From the NCBI RefSeq assembly GCF_012184425.1, contig NZ_VTOW01000003.1, forward strand, positions 496,001-560,000: 64,000 nucleotides of DNA. The letters are read 5' to 3'. A program made the position numbers and the translations under genes. The notes beneath the pieces are model-generated. The model saw nothing but the letters and a program-made list of their open reading frames with translations, was not told the origin of the DNA and made no database searches. This DNA comes from Candidatus Manganitrophus noduliformans (GTDB lineage: Bacteria; Nitrospirota; Nitrospiria; SBBL01; Manganitrophaceae). Shown here piece by piece: positions 45,893 through 55,366 of the stretch (position 1 is its first letter; the number at the start of each line of letters is the position of its first letter).

Positions 45893-48800
45893 TTGGTTTC
45901 CATTCTCTTCTTTTTTTCAGGCGTCACCGCGCTGATCTACCAGATGGTCTGGATGCGCGAATTGGTCTTGGTTTTCGGCGCATCGATGTTTGCGATCTCC
46001 ACCCTCCTGACCGCATTCATGGGGGGGCTGGCGCTGGGGAGCGATTTCTTCGGCCGGCGCGCCGACCGCTATTCAAACCCTCTGCGCATCTACGGCTTTC
46101 TTGAGCTGGGCATCGGAGGGTATGCTTTTCTCGTTCCGTTCCTCCTCTCTTCGCTGATTCCGATCTATCAGTATCTCCACGGCCTCTTTGACTTCTCGTT
46201 CTATATCTTCAGCCTGGTCCGATTTGTGATGGCGGTGCTTGTCCTCCTTCTTCCGACCGCCTTGATGGGAGGAACCCTCCCTGTGCTTGCCCGCCTCTAT
46301 AAAAACAATGCCGAGGTCGGAAAAGGGGTCGGGCTTCTTTATGCCTTCAATACGTTGGGGGCGGTGATCGGGGTTTTGGGGGCCGGGTTTGTCCTCCTTC
46401 CTACTTTGGGTTTGAACAAAACGGTGCTTCTTGCGGCGGCGCTGAACGGCGCGGTCGGCCTTCTCGCGATCTGGCGCGGGAAATATCGAATCATCCCCAT
46501 GGAGGCCTCCGTTGAAAAAACGCCGATCTCCGCTCCGAAGCGCCCGCAATCGCCGCGTCGACTCTTGTTGATCACCTTCGCCCTCTCCGGTTTTGCCGCA
46601 ATGATTTACGAAGTGGTCTGGACGCGCATCCTGACGCTGATTCTCGGGTCGACCCTCTACTCCTTTGCAACCATGCTTGCCACCTTTCTCATGGGGCTTG
46701 CGATCGGGAGCTTTCTCTTTTCGTTCTTCCTGAAGCGGTTTTCGCGTCCCCTTCTTTTATTGGCCCTCGTTCAAGGGGGGATCGCGCTGTTTGCTTTCGG
46801 GGGGGAATTTCTTTTTCCCCTCCTCCCCGTTCTCTTCTTCAAGCTTCTTGAAATCTTCCACTCGGAGGGGGGAATTATTTCCGCCTCCAAATTCTTCATT
46901 GTCGCCGCCGTGATGCTGATCCCGACCGTCCTCATGGGAGGGGTCTTCCCGCTGGTGATCCATCTTCTGACCGGCGGAGGGAGTTCCGCTCACGAACCGA
47001 AGCGAAAAAGCCAAGCGGTCATGGATACCGGGTTGGGGTCGATCGTCGGCCGCGCTTACGCCGTTAATACGGTCGGAACGATCGTCGGTTCCTTCTCGGT
47101 CGGATTTATCCTCCTCCCGGCGCTCGGCATTCAGAAAAGCCTCCACGTCGCCATCTTCACCAACGCCGTCTTAAGCCTTCTTCTCTGGATGCAGATGCGC
47201 GAAATCGGAGAGGCGCGCCTTTGGGCGGTCGGCGGGGTTGGCGCGTTTCTCGTTGTCGTCGGCTTCTCGACCCCGGCCTGGAACCCGCTGCATATGTCGA
47301 GCGAGCTCTTCGGGAAATTATCGACCCTCGACCTTCTTTTCTATAAAGAGGGAATCTCATCCACCGTCACCGTGGTTCAGCACCCGACACTGGCGAAGCA
47401 CCCTCATCTCACCTTAGCGATCGACGGCAAGGCTAATGCCTCCACCACCGGCGACATGAAGACGCAGCTGCTTGTCGGCCATCTTCCGATGCTCCTCGCG
47501 CCGGAGGCAAAGGAGGTCATCTCGATCGGACACGGCTCCGGGATCACCACCGGCGCCATCGCGACCCATCCCCTCTCGAAGCTCGTCACCCTGGAAATCG
47601 AGCCGGCGGTCGTCGAGGCGTCGCGCTTCTTCGATCCGTTTAACGGAAGCGTCCTTGAGGACCCGCGCGTCCAAATCGTCGTCGACGACGCCCGCAATTA
47701 CCTCATTCTTTCGAAAGAGCGCTTCGACGTGATCGTTTCCGAGCCGTCGCATCCTTGGCGGAGCGGCTCCTCCAAACTTTTCACGGAGGAGTTCTTTCGC
47801 CTGGGCCGATCGCGACTGCGCCCGGGGGGAATCTTCGCCCAGTGGATTCATTTCTACGGCATCCGGGCGCCGGAGCTGAAGGCGGTGATCCGGACCTTCC
47901 ATTCCGTTTTTCCGCACGTCTTTATTTTTTATACAGACGCCGGCGATCTGATCCTGATCGGCTCCGATCGCGAAATCGTCATTGACCGGGAGGAGATCGC
48001 CCGGCGGATGGCGGTCCATGCCGTTGCAAACGATCTCGCGCGGGCCGAGGTCTACTCTCCGTATGACCTCTGGGCTTATTTTCTCCTAGGGCCCAACGAG
48101 ATCGAGCGTTACACCGGCGAAGGGATCTTCAACACCGACGATTATACCGTCGTCGAGTTCCAAACGCCGAAATCGCTTTTCGAAGATACCCTCTCGATTC
48201 ATATGGCCGACATGAAAGGGGCGTCGCGCGGCGGGGAGCTTTATCTGATCGACCCGGCGGAACCCAACAGCGCAAAGGGAGAGGCATTTTTCGCCATCGC
48301 CAAAGCGCTCCTTCGGAACGGAAAAGAGACCGACGCCCGCGACATGGTCCAAAAGGGGCTCCTTCTCCATCCGTCCGCCGAGGGAGACTGGCTCATGGGT
48401 TCGTTCTTTCAGAAGCAGGGAGATCGCGACGGCGCTTTCCGCGCCTGGCAGGCCGCCCTGAAGAAGGATCCCTCCCATGCGGAGGCCTCTCTGAGTCTGG
48501 CCAAGTTGTACCAGGAACAAGGGGCGTTTCATCAGGCGGAGCCGCTTCTCTCTCGGCTCCGAAAGGACCATCCTGAAAAGTTGATCGCCGCTTTTTATCA
48601 TGGCGTCAATCTCTACTATCTCGGCCAGTATCAGCGGGCGCTGGATGAGCTCGACCGAGGAAGGGTCTTCTCCGAGCCGTTCGCCTACTACTATCAGAGT
48701 CTCGTTTTTGGTAAGCTGAAAAAAGAAGCGGAGGCCAATCAGGCGCTGGGCCGATTCATCACCAGCCTCAACGATTGGCGAAAGGATCTGGAGCTGGAGC

Positions 48801-49201
48801 CGAAGCGCTTCTCCACCCTCCCCTACGCCAAGCAGATCGAATGGCGGAAGAAGAACGGAATCGAGATTCCGGAGGAAGAGCGGATGGCGCTCCTTTTCAA
48901 CCGATTGGTGGCGGCCCCGTTGGGCCATCTCTATAGCGGAACCGGCCTCTTTATATTGGGAATGTTCGAGCCGGCCAGCGTCGAGCTGGAGAAAGCGGCG
49001 GAGCAACTCGGGAATCAAGCCTCCGGAAGCATGGTCCAGTACTATCTCGGTTTGGCTTATCAGGAGATGGGACAAACAACTTCGGTCCGGCAGGCGTTGG
49101 AAACATTTATTTCGCACTCCCCGCTCGACCCGAAGGATATCCGGATCGATGCGGCCAAGCGCACCCTCGATCGGTTAAAACAGGCGAAGGGGGTTTCTTA
49201 G
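45893..49201 (+). CDS. Membrane spermidine-synthase-like protein with TPR tail
   Basis: A 1102-residue fusion. The first half has about 14 membrane helices in two similar blocks (FFSGVTALIYQMVWMRELVLVFG, and FALSGFAAMIYEVVWTRILTL), each with LPTALMGGTLP- or IPTVLMGGVFP-type loops. A spermidine-synthase-like Rossmann domain follows (VISIGHGSGITTGAIATH, VTLEIEPAVVEAS, VDDARNYLILSKERFDVIVSEPSHPW in pieces, LRPGGIFAQWIHFYG), and the last third is TPR-like. Such fused transporter/aminopropyltransferase proteins are widespread but their product is uncertain. TTG 45893 is the only start codon in frame after the upstream stop. The next gene begins immediately after its stop. Confidence 0.85.
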   Translation: MVSILFFFSGVTALIYQMVWMRELVLVFGASMFAISTLLTAFMGGLALGSDFFGRRADRYSNPLRIYGFLELGIGGYAFLVPFLLSSLIPIYQYLHGLFDFSFYIFSLVRFVMAVLVLLLPTALMGGTLPVLARLYKNNAEVGKGVGLLYAFNTLGAVIGVLGAGFVLLPTLGLNKTVLLAAALNGAVGLLAIWRGKYRIIPMEASVEKTPISAPKRPQSPRRLLLITFALSGFAAMIYEVVWTRILTLILGSTLYSFATMLATFLMGLAIGSFLFSFFLKRFSRPLLLLALVQGGIALFAFGGEFLFPLLPVLFFKLLEIFHSEGGIISASKFFIVAAVMLIPTVLMGGVFPLVIHLLTGGGSSAHEPKRKSQAVMDTGLGSIVGRAYAVNTVGTIVGSFSVGFILLPALGIQKSLHVAIFTNAVLSLLLWMQMREIGEARLWAVGGVGAFLVVVGFSTPAWNPLHMSSELFGKLSTLDLLFYKEGISSTVTVVQHPTLAKHPHLTLAIDGKANASTTGDMKTQLLVGHLPMLLAPEAKEVISIGHGSGITTGAIATHPLSKLVTLEIEPAVVEASRFFDPFNGSVLEDPRVQIVVDDARNYLILSKERFDVIVSEPSHPWRSGSSKLFTEEFFRLGRSRLRPGGIFAQWIHFYGIRAPELKAVIRTFHSVFPHVFIFYTDAGDLILIGSDREIVIDREEIARRMAVHAVANDLARAEVYSPYDLWAYFLLGPNEIERYTGEGIFNTDDYTVVEFQTPKSLFEDTLSIHMADMKGASRGGELYLIDPAEPNSAKGEAFFAIAKALLRNGKETDARDMVQKGLLLHPSAEGDWLMGSFFQKQGDRDGAFRAWQAALKKDPSHAEASLSLAKLYQEQGAFHQAEPLLSRLRKDHPEKLIAAFYHGVNLYYLGQYQRALDELDRGRVFSEPFAYYYQSLVFGKLKKEAEANQALGRFITSLNDWRKDLELEPKRFSTLPYAKQIEWRKKNGIEIPEEERMALLFNRLVAAPLGHLYSGTGLFILGMFEPASVELEKAAEQLGNQASGSMVQYYLGLAYQEMGQTTSVRQALETFISHSPLDPKDIRIDAAKRTLDRLKQAKGVS

Positions 49202-50011
49202 ATGGGGTCGATGGCGCCGACACATAAAGTCCGCTCCTATTCGGAAACGATCGAGCGGATGCTCCGGTCGGTGAAGGAAACAAAAGGGGTAGAGGCCCAT
49301 CTCCTTGGAACGGTTCGCGCCGATCCCCACCGGTATCCCTTCTGGGTGGTTTCGACCCCCGACGGGCGGGGAAAGAAAAAGATCTGCCTTTCCGGAGGGA
49401 TTCACGGCGATGAGCCGGCCGGCGTCGAGGCGATCCTCGCCGTCATTGAAATGATCCGGAACCAGCCGGCGCTTCTTGGCCGGTTTCAGTTTATCCTTTT
49501 TCCCTGCATTAACCCATTCGGGTATGAGCACCACACACGTGAGAACCGGTCTCGAATTGATCTCAACCGGCAGTATGTCCGGCAGCGGCCCGCCGCGGAA
49601 GTACGGTTCGTCAAAAAGGTCATCGACGGGAAAAAATTTGATCTCGATGTCGAGTTCCACGAGGATATCGACACGCCGGGATTTTATCTGTACGAAGTTT
49701 TTCGCAGCCCGGCCCAAGCGGTCGGCCGGAAGATCATCCGGCGGGTGGCGAAGAAATACCCGATCAATCTTCAGACCGAAATCGAAGGGGCCCCGGCCGA
49801 AAAGGGATTAATCAGCCCCGATGTTTCCTCCGGCTTCTTCAAACGGCGCTTCGCTCGGAAGCGGCAGTGGCCGCAGGCGCTCTACTTCTACATGAACGGC
49901 ACCTCCCACGTCATCACCTCCGAGACCCCGGTGCATCTTAAAATGCAGGAGCGGGTCGAGATCCATCTCATCGCCTTTAAAACGGCGCTGGAGAGATTGC
50001 TCTCCGCGTGA
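49202..50011 (+). CDS. Succinylglutamate desuccinylase/aspartoacylase-family zinc hydrolase
   Basis: A 269-residue M14-like carboxypeptidase-fold enzyme. Zinc ligands are visible as His-Glu in LSGGIHGDEPAGVEAIL and a His in DLDVEFHEDIDTPG; RIDLNRQY is the substrate-binding Arg-Asn-Arg type. The protein is a little short of a full M14 peptidase, as in the aspartoacylase subfamily. It starts at the base after the upstream stop, so it works with the spermidine-synthase-like protein, perhaps on an N-acylated amine or peptide. The substrate is not known. Confidence 0.85.
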   Translation: MGSMAPTHKVRSYSETIERMLRSVKETKGVEAHLLGTVRADPHRYPFWVVSTPDGRGKKKICLSGGIHGDEPAGVEAILAVIEMIRNQPALLGRFQFILFPCINPFGYEHHTRENRSRIDLNRQYVRQRPAAEVRFVKKVIDGKKFDLDVEFHEDIDTPGFYLYEVFRSPAQAVGRKIIRRVAKKYPINLQTEIEGAPAEKGLISPDVSSGFFKRRFARKRQWPQALYFYMNGTSHVITSETPVHLKMQERVEIHLIAFKTALERLLSA

Positions 50012-50083
50012 TCCTCTGACTTCCGGCTTCTCTCCTTAATTACTCCGCAATCCGAAATCCGCATTCGCCATGCCGCATTGCCC

Positions 50084-52297
50084 TTAAAAGATGCTGGCAA
50101 ACTTCCGCGATCCGGTGGCCCCCAGCCCTTTCAAGGTGAGCATGAATGAGAACTCGTTTCGGGTGCGGAGGTCCAGGTAAGTGACCGTGATTCCCCAGCA
50201 CTGGTCTTCGTATTGGAGGCCGTAGGCGATCTCGACGAACTTGCTTGTTTCGGCGTCGAAGTAAGCGCGGCTGGCGAGGCTGACCCCCCAGGGGGTTCGG
50301 ATCATAATCTTCTCCGTCCAGAACTGAATGCGGGGGGCCGGTTCCTGATCGCCGAGATAGAGCGGATTGAAGAGGTCCCCCCGCTGCGGAAGGGTCCCTC
50401 CCCGCGTGTAGCGCTGTCCGACGGAAGCGATCAGATACGGGGGAAGATCGATCGTTAGATCGGTGTTCCAGAAGGAGAAGCGACGATCGTAGAGGTCGTA
50501 GAAGGCGTCGAAACCGAGGGAGAGGTAATCGGTGAAGTGAACCACCGCCTCGCCGCGAAAATCGGAGAAAGGCTCCGTGTCGTCCCCATCCGACCGGGCG
50601 TCCCGCAGGCTGTAGGTTTCGGTGAATCGAAGATAGATCCTTTCTTGTAAGACTCCTTTCACGTCCCGCCGCATGAAACGCTGCGTCACCGAAGCGGTCA
50701 CCGCGTTGCGGTCTTGGAGCTGGTCGAGTTCGTCGAATTGTGGAACGTCGGGGTGATCTTCCACCGGGATATACTCATACATGAGTGACGGGCTCAACAG
50801 GTGAACGCTCCCTCCCCGCTCTTTGGAAAGGTGCTCTTCCCAATGAAGGCCGGTTGGAAAAATCTCCCGGCTGACCGGCTCCTCGGTCGTTCCCCGGCTG
50901 TACCAGGTCTCCCGGACGCCGGCCCAGGGGGTCAGCGTCCCGGCGCCGGAAAGGGAAATCGGGGCGGAAAGCCTTGGATAAAGATCGACCCGCTGGGTGG
51001 TCAGTCCCTCCGAGCGCCAGAAGTTCACGGCGTTGCTCTCAAAGTTGAAGTAGACCGGTGATCGGCCGAGACGATGCTCAATCAGGCTGTAGCCGACCTC
51101 CGGAAGACGCTGCGCGGTGGTGCTGTTGCTCGGCGTCGTCAGGTCCTGTGTATACCGGCCGAGGAGATAGGCAAACGATTCGTCCCCGCGGTAGGTGACG
51201 AAGAGGTTCGATTCGATATTCTGCTGCGCCCGCTCGGCGGTGACGTCCGAGAGCTCCTGGAAAAAATCCTGTTGGTTGACGTAGTGAACGTCGATCTTGG
51301 CGTTGATCCGATCGGTAAAACGCTGTTCGTGGTTGTAGCGGATCTCCCATTGGCCGACTTGATCTATTTTATCGTAAAAGTAATTCGTTTCCAGGTAGCC
51401 CTGCGAGAACTTCGATAAGACGTAGCGGTACTCCAATCCCCCGCCAATGCCCCGGGCGCCGCGGTGATCGAGATTGAACGTCACGTCCTGGCTTTTTGAA
51501 ATGGCCCAGAAGAAATCTTGGTTGTAGCGGAATCCGTCGCGAGAACTGTACCCCAATCGCGGAATCAACAGACCGGTTTGGCGTTCGGTCTTCGCCGGGT
51601 AGAGGAGATACGGAAGATAGAGAATCGGAACCTCGTTTGCGTAGAAGACGACATTGCGCGCCGTCAGGTAGCCGTCGATCTGAAGCCGGAGGCGCTGGGC
51701 GCGGATGTGCCAATCGGGGTCGTCGATGCAGTCACAGGCGGTAAAATAGGCATTCTCAAGGAGGTAGCGATCGAGTGCGTAACGCTCGGCTTTGTCCGCT
51801 TCGATGTGATAGTTTTCGACTTCGATGAAGATTTCGGCATTGTGGAGGACGCCGAGCTGTGTGTTGACATCGAGTTCGACCCGTGAGGCGTCGATGCGGT
51901 CGTCGCCGTCGGTGAAGCGAACGTTTCCCTCGGCGATCAGTCGGCCGGTCCGATTATCGAGTCTGACGGCGTCGGCCTCGATCCGAAGCGGTCCCTGGAT
52001 CGCGACCACCGATCCCTCGGCGATGAAAAGATCTTCCTCCCGCCGATATTCAAGGCGGTCGGCGTCGAGTTGAATCGGCTCGTTTGCTTCCGGGCGACCC
52101 AACACGGCTCCGTTCAGTTCTTGGGGAAGCCCCCACGCCGGCACGGCCGGCACGGAAGGAAGGAGAAAGCCGATCATCAGCAAGATCAGAGAGAAGGTCT
52201 TCGAGGGAAAGCCGACACGTCCGAAAGACCGAAACGGCGCGCTCCCCGTATAAAGGGAACGGAGAGGCTTTATCGATGCGCCGGAGCGAGGGGTCAT
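50084..52297 (-). CDS. lptD: LPS-assembly protein LptD
   Basis: A 737-residue outer-membrane protein that inserts LPS into the outer leaflet with LptE. A signal (FSLILLMIGFLLPSVPAVPA) leads to an OstA/LptA-like jellyroll (LDADRLEYRREEDLFIAEGSV, ADAVRLDNRTGRLIAEGNVRF) and a beta-barrel with alternating aromatic segments ending in SRKFASIF. The conserved TACDCIDDPDWHIRA block carries cysteines suitable for disulphides, and a later QYEDQCWGITVTY has another. The ATG overlaps the folC stop (ATGA), so translation is probably coupled. Confidence 0.94.
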   Translation of the reverse strand: MTPRSGASIKPLRSLYTGSAPFRSFGRVGFPSKTFSLILLMIGFLLPSVPAVPAWGLPQELNGAVLGRPEANEPIQLDADRLEYRREEDLFIAEGSVVAIQGPLRIEADAVRLDNRTGRLIAEGNVRFTDGDDRIDASRVELDVNTQLGVLHNAEIFIEVENYHIEADKAERYALDRYLLENAYFTACDCIDDPDWHIRAQRLRLQIDGYLTARNVVFYANEVPILYLPYLLYPAKTERQTGLLIPRLGYSSRDGFRYNQDFFWAISKSQDVTFNLDHRGARGIGGGLEYRYVLSKFSQGYLETNYFYDKIDQVGQWEIRYNHEQRFTDRINAKIDVHYVNQQDFFQELSDVTAERAQQNIESNLFVTYRGDESFAYLLGRYTQDLTTPSNSTTAQRLPEVGYSLIEHRLGRSPVYFNFESNAVNFWRSEGLTTQRVDLYPRLSAPISLSGAGTLTPWAGVRETWYSRGTTEEPVSREIFPTGLHWEEHLSKERGGSVHLLSPSLMYEYIPVEDHPDVPQFDELDQLQDRNAVTASVTQRFMRRDVKGVLQERIYLRFTETYSLRDARSDGDDTEPFSDFRGEAVVHFTDYLSLGFDAFYDLYDRRFSFWNTDLTIDLPPYLIASVGQRYTRGGTLPQRGDLFNPLYLGDQEPAPRIQFWTEKIMIRTPWGVSLASRAYFDAETSKFVEIAYGLQYEDQCWGITVTYLDLRTRNEFSFMLTLKGLGATGSRKFASIF

Positions 52298-53595
52298 CCT
52301 CGTAGCAGAGAGGGGACGGTTCCGGAATAAACCGCTTTGGCCTCCCCGACGGTATAGAGCGACCCGGCGATGACGAGGGTGTCTTCCGGACGCAGGTTGG
52401 ACTCGACGTAATCGATCGCGTCGGGCACCCGCTCTCGGACGGTTTGAATGAGCGATGCCCCTTGAAGGGAGGCGATCAGGAGATCGGTCTCGGCCGCCCG
52501 GTCGATGTCGGGCCGGGTCAGGACGATCTCATCGGTCCAAGAAAGGAGCGGGTTCAGAATGTCGCGGATATTTTTGTCGCGCATGATTCCCGCGATCAGC
52601 CAGTGTTTTCCGCGCCGCGCGGAATCGACCTCCCCGAGATAATCGGCCAGCGCCCTCGCTCCCGCCGGGTTGTGGGCGCCGTCGAGAAGAATGAGCGGCC
52701 GCCGCCGGATCACTTCCAGCCGTCCGGCCCACTCCACCTCACGGATTCCTTCGAGGATCGCCTCCTCGGAAAGAGCGATCCCCTTCGCTTGTAGCTGCTC
52801 GACGATTCCCAGAGCGACCGCCGTGTTCCGCACTTGGTGCCGTCCGAGCAGCGGAGAGTGGACCGTCCGCACGCGCTCTCCCCGATATACAAAACTCTCC
52901 GGGCGGTCCCCTTCCACGTTGATTTCATGGTCGAGACGGAGGATCGGCGCCCCTTTCGACCGGGCCGCCTGCTCAAAGAGGGCAAGGACCTCGGGCTGGG
53001 CCGCCCCGGTAATCAGGGGGATCCCCGCTTTGATGATCCCGGCTTTTTCAAACGCGATTTGAACGATCGTCGCCCCCAGGTAACGTTCATGATCGAGATC
53101 GATCTGGGTGATGGCGGTGACCAGCGGCGTCAGAAGATTGGTTGCATCGAATCGGCCCCCGAGACCGACCTCCACCACCGCCAGATCGACCTTCGCCTCC
53201 GCGAAGTAGAGGAAGGCGATCGCGGTGGTGAACTCAAAAAAGGTCAAGGAAAGGGCCAGCTCGGGCTCTTCTTCCCCGATTCGTTTTCTTAAGAGGTTCG
53301 TCAGACGGACGATTTGGTCCGGTTCAATCGGCTTTCCCGAGATGCGAATCCGTTCCGAGAAGTCGATCAGATGGGGGGAGGTGTAGAGGCCGACGCGGTA
53401 TCCTCCCCGTTTCAGAATGGAAGCGACGGTCGCGGCGGTCGAGCCCTTCCCGTTCGTTCCGCCGATATGGACGGAGCGATATTTTCGCTCGGGATGATCG
53501 ATCAGACGGAGAAGACGCTCCATCCGCTCCAGTCCCGGGCGGATGCCGTGCCACTGCAGGCGGTAGAGGTAGTCGAGTGCATCGGTATAAGACAT
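52294..53595 (-). CDS. folC: Folylpolyglutamate / dihydrofolate synthase
   Basis: A 433-residue Mur-ligase-fold enzyme adding glutamate to folates. The ATP loop is VHIGGTNGKGSTAATVASIL, followed by YTSPHLIDFSERI, VEVGLGGRFDATNLL, ITQIDLDHERYLGATI and ILLDGAHNPAGARAL. Length is typical. Start ATG 53595. It precedes lptD with a four-base overlap; the pairing is probably only a shared transcript. Confidence 0.96.
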   Translation of the reverse strand: MSYTDALDYLYRLQWHGIRPGLERMERLLRLIDHPERKYRSVHIGGTNGKGSTAATVASILKRGGYRVGLYTSPHLIDFSERIRISGKPIEPDQIVRLTNLLRKRIGEEEPELALSLTFFEFTTAIAFLYFAEAKVDLAVVEVGLGGRFDATNLLTPLVTAITQIDLDHERYLGATIVQIAFEKAGIIKAGIPLITGAAQPEVLALFEQAARSKGAPILRLDHEINVEGDRPESFVYRGERVRTVHSPLLGRHQVRNTAVALGIVEQLQAKGIALSEEAILEGIREVEWAGRLEVIRRRPLILLDGAHNPAGARALADYLGEVDSARRGKHWLIAGIMRDKNIRDILNPLLSWTDEIVLTRPDIDRAAETDLLIASLQGASLIQTVRERVPDAIDYVESNLRPEDTLVIAGSLYTVGEAKAVYSGTVPSLLRG

Positions 53596-53829
53596 GATTC
53601 CCCACGTGGATTGGCCTTCTTATTTATCATAACCGCGCGCCAAATTCAAGAAGACTCCGGGTGTCATCGGCTTCCATCCAGCCGGAGAGAGCGTCTTCAT
53701 CACCCTGTTCCGACGATTCCTCTAGACTCCGACCGGCTCTTTTGGTATGGTCATTATCCAAAATCATTTTGCTTCTGTGTCGGACGGTGGATCGTCGTTT
53801 TCGTATCGGTATTCGGTGAAGGAGGGTCG

Positions 53830-54378
53830 ATGGGTCAGTTTGTAGATCGGATGATTCGCGCAGCGCAGCTCGATGTGAATCTCTATGAAGAGGTGGAAGC
53901 CGACAAGGGGGCGATGAAACAGGCGATCGGGGTCGTGGTCCTCTCCAGCCTGGCGGCCGGAATCGGAACGATGAGTCAGGGGGGAGGAATCGGGCGGCTG
54001 GCGCTCGGCACGGTGGCGGCCCTCATCGGCTGGTATATTTGGGCTTTTCTGATCTATGTGATCGGGACGAAGATGCTTCCGGAGCCGCAGACCAGGGCGG
54101 ACCATGGAGAGCTCCTCCGGACCCTCGGCTTCGCCAGCGCGCCCGGCCTGCTCCGGATATTGGGCTTCCTCCCTGCCGTCAGCGGCATTGTTTTGATGGG
54201 GTCTTCGATCTGGATGCTGATCGCCATGGTGGTGGCGGTAAGACAGGCGCTTGATTATCAGAGCACCCTGCGCGCCGTCGGCGTCTGCGTCGTCGGGTGG
54301 GTGATTCAGATTGCGGTCCTCATCTTTGTCATGGTTGTCGGCGGCGGGGTCGCCAGTCAGACCGGACCCATGCCGTAG
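53830..54378 (+). CDS. Yip1-like integral membrane protein
   Basis: A 182-residue membrane protein with about five helices, resembling the Yip1 domain: N-terminal FVDRMIRAAQLDVNLYEEVEAD, then membrane segments with AAGIGTMSQGGGIGRLALGTVAALIGWYIWAFL (in pieces) and FLPAVSGIVLMGSSIWMLIAMVVAVRQALDY, the typical closing motif. ATG 53830 has GGAGGG upstream; a longer in-frame reading is antisense to folC. Function of bacterial Yip1-like proteins is unknown. It is convergent with the epimerase gene. Confidence 0.82.
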   Translation: MGQFVDRMIRAAQLDVNLYEEVEADKGAMKQAIGVVVLSSLAAGIGTMSQGGGIGRLALGTVAALIGWYIWAFLIYVIGTKMLPEPQTRADHGELLRTLGFASAPGLLRILGFLPAVSGIVLMGSSIWMLIAMVVAVRQALDYQSTLRAVGVCVVGWVIQIAVLIFVMVVGGGVASQTGPMP

Positions 54379-54384
54379 CCGAAT

Positions 54385-55218
54385 TTATCCGACCGGAAGA
54401 AGGGCGCCTAACCCCTCCCGGTAAGAAGGGTATTTCAAATCGATTTGGAAATGCTCCTTCATTTTCTGATTTCGGCATCTCCGACCGGCGGCCGGTTCAT
54501 CGGACGAATTCCAGAGAGGAGCGAAATCGGAAATGCCGAGCCTTTTTGCAAGAAAAGCATAGTAATCCCCCCGCCGGACCGGATGATCGTCGGAGAAAAG
54601 ATAACACTCTCCCGTTTTTGATAAAGGGGCCGTCGCCAGGAGGAGCGGAATCAGGTCGTCGAGATGGATCAAATTCAGGTAACTTTCGGGTCGGCCGCGG
54701 AGGGTCCCCCGTTTTAGAACTTGATCGCGTCCGGGAATTCGATTCGGTCCGTAGATTCCGGAGAGCCGGACGATCACTCCCGGGAACTGCGCCTCTTCGA
54801 CGGCGGTAAAGAGCATATCCTCCGTTTCGATCAGACGCGCCCCGGCGGGATGTTTTGCGCGGCGCAGAGACGATTCATCGACCCATCCGTTGGAGTAATC
54901 TCCATAAAGGCCGGTGCTGCTGGTGTAGATGAACCGACTGGGCCGGTTTTCCAGGAGCGCGGCGATCGTATGGGTCATGGCGCGGGGAAGGGTCTCCTCC
55001 TGCGATCCCGACACCAGGAAATAAACCCAGTCGGCCTGCGGGAGTCGAAAAGGAGGTTTTAAGAGATCGACGACGATCGGCTCGATCCCCTCTCTTCTGA
55101 GAAGATCGACTTTTTCGACTCTCCGGGTCGTGCCGTAGACCCTGAAACCTTTTTCGATCCACCCCTTTGCCAACGGCAACCCGACATATCCGCATCCGAT
55201 AATGAGGACAGATTCGAT
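54385..55218 (-). CDS. NAD-dependent epimerase/dehydratase-like protein, ATC start
   Basis: About 277 residues of a YeeZ-like short-chain dehydrogenase. The Rossmann motif VLIIGCGYVGLPLAKGW lies upstream of the first ATG, GTG or TTG in the frame. Between the in-frame stop before it and this motif the only initiation-like codon placed correctly is ATC at 55218, five bases after a perfect AGGAGG (55229-55224). Later motifs are FIYTSSTGLYGDYSNGWVDE (the Tyr of SxnYxxxK is not obvious), VIVRLSGIYGPNRIPGRDQV and LNLIHLDDL. Starting at TTG 55179 would remove the NAD-binding loop. Substrate unknown. Confidence 0.82.
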   Translation of the reverse strand: MESVLIIGCGYVGLPLAKGWIEKGFRVYGTTRRVEKVDLLRREGIEPIVVDLLKPPFRLPQADWVYFLVSGSQEETLPRAMTHTIAALLENRPSRFIYTSSTGLYGDYSNGWVDESSLRRAKHPAGARLIETEDMLFTAVEEAQFPGVIVRLSGIYGPNRIPGRDQVLKRGTLRGRPESYLNLIHLDDLIPLLLATAPLSKTGECYLFSDDHPVRRGDYYAFLAKRLGISDFAPLWNSSDEPAAGRRCRNQKMKEHFQIDLKYPSYREGLGALLPVG

Positions 55219-55366
55219 AACGACCTCCTTGTTGTTCCGTCCATTCCGATCTTTTCAACGGTCAGAGCGTAACGCTTTCTAGGACGCGCGTCAATGAATA
55301 TGTCTGGGAGTATGCCTGGGAGTATGCCCGGCGGTATTCACGGCGGTATGCCGGGTAAACAATACA

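Noticed and set aside
55294-55366. SMPG/GGMPG repeats in a plus-strand frame
   Set aside because: The repetitive start is short, has no ribosome-binding site and runs antisense into the lipoprotein gene; treated as simple-sequence DNA.
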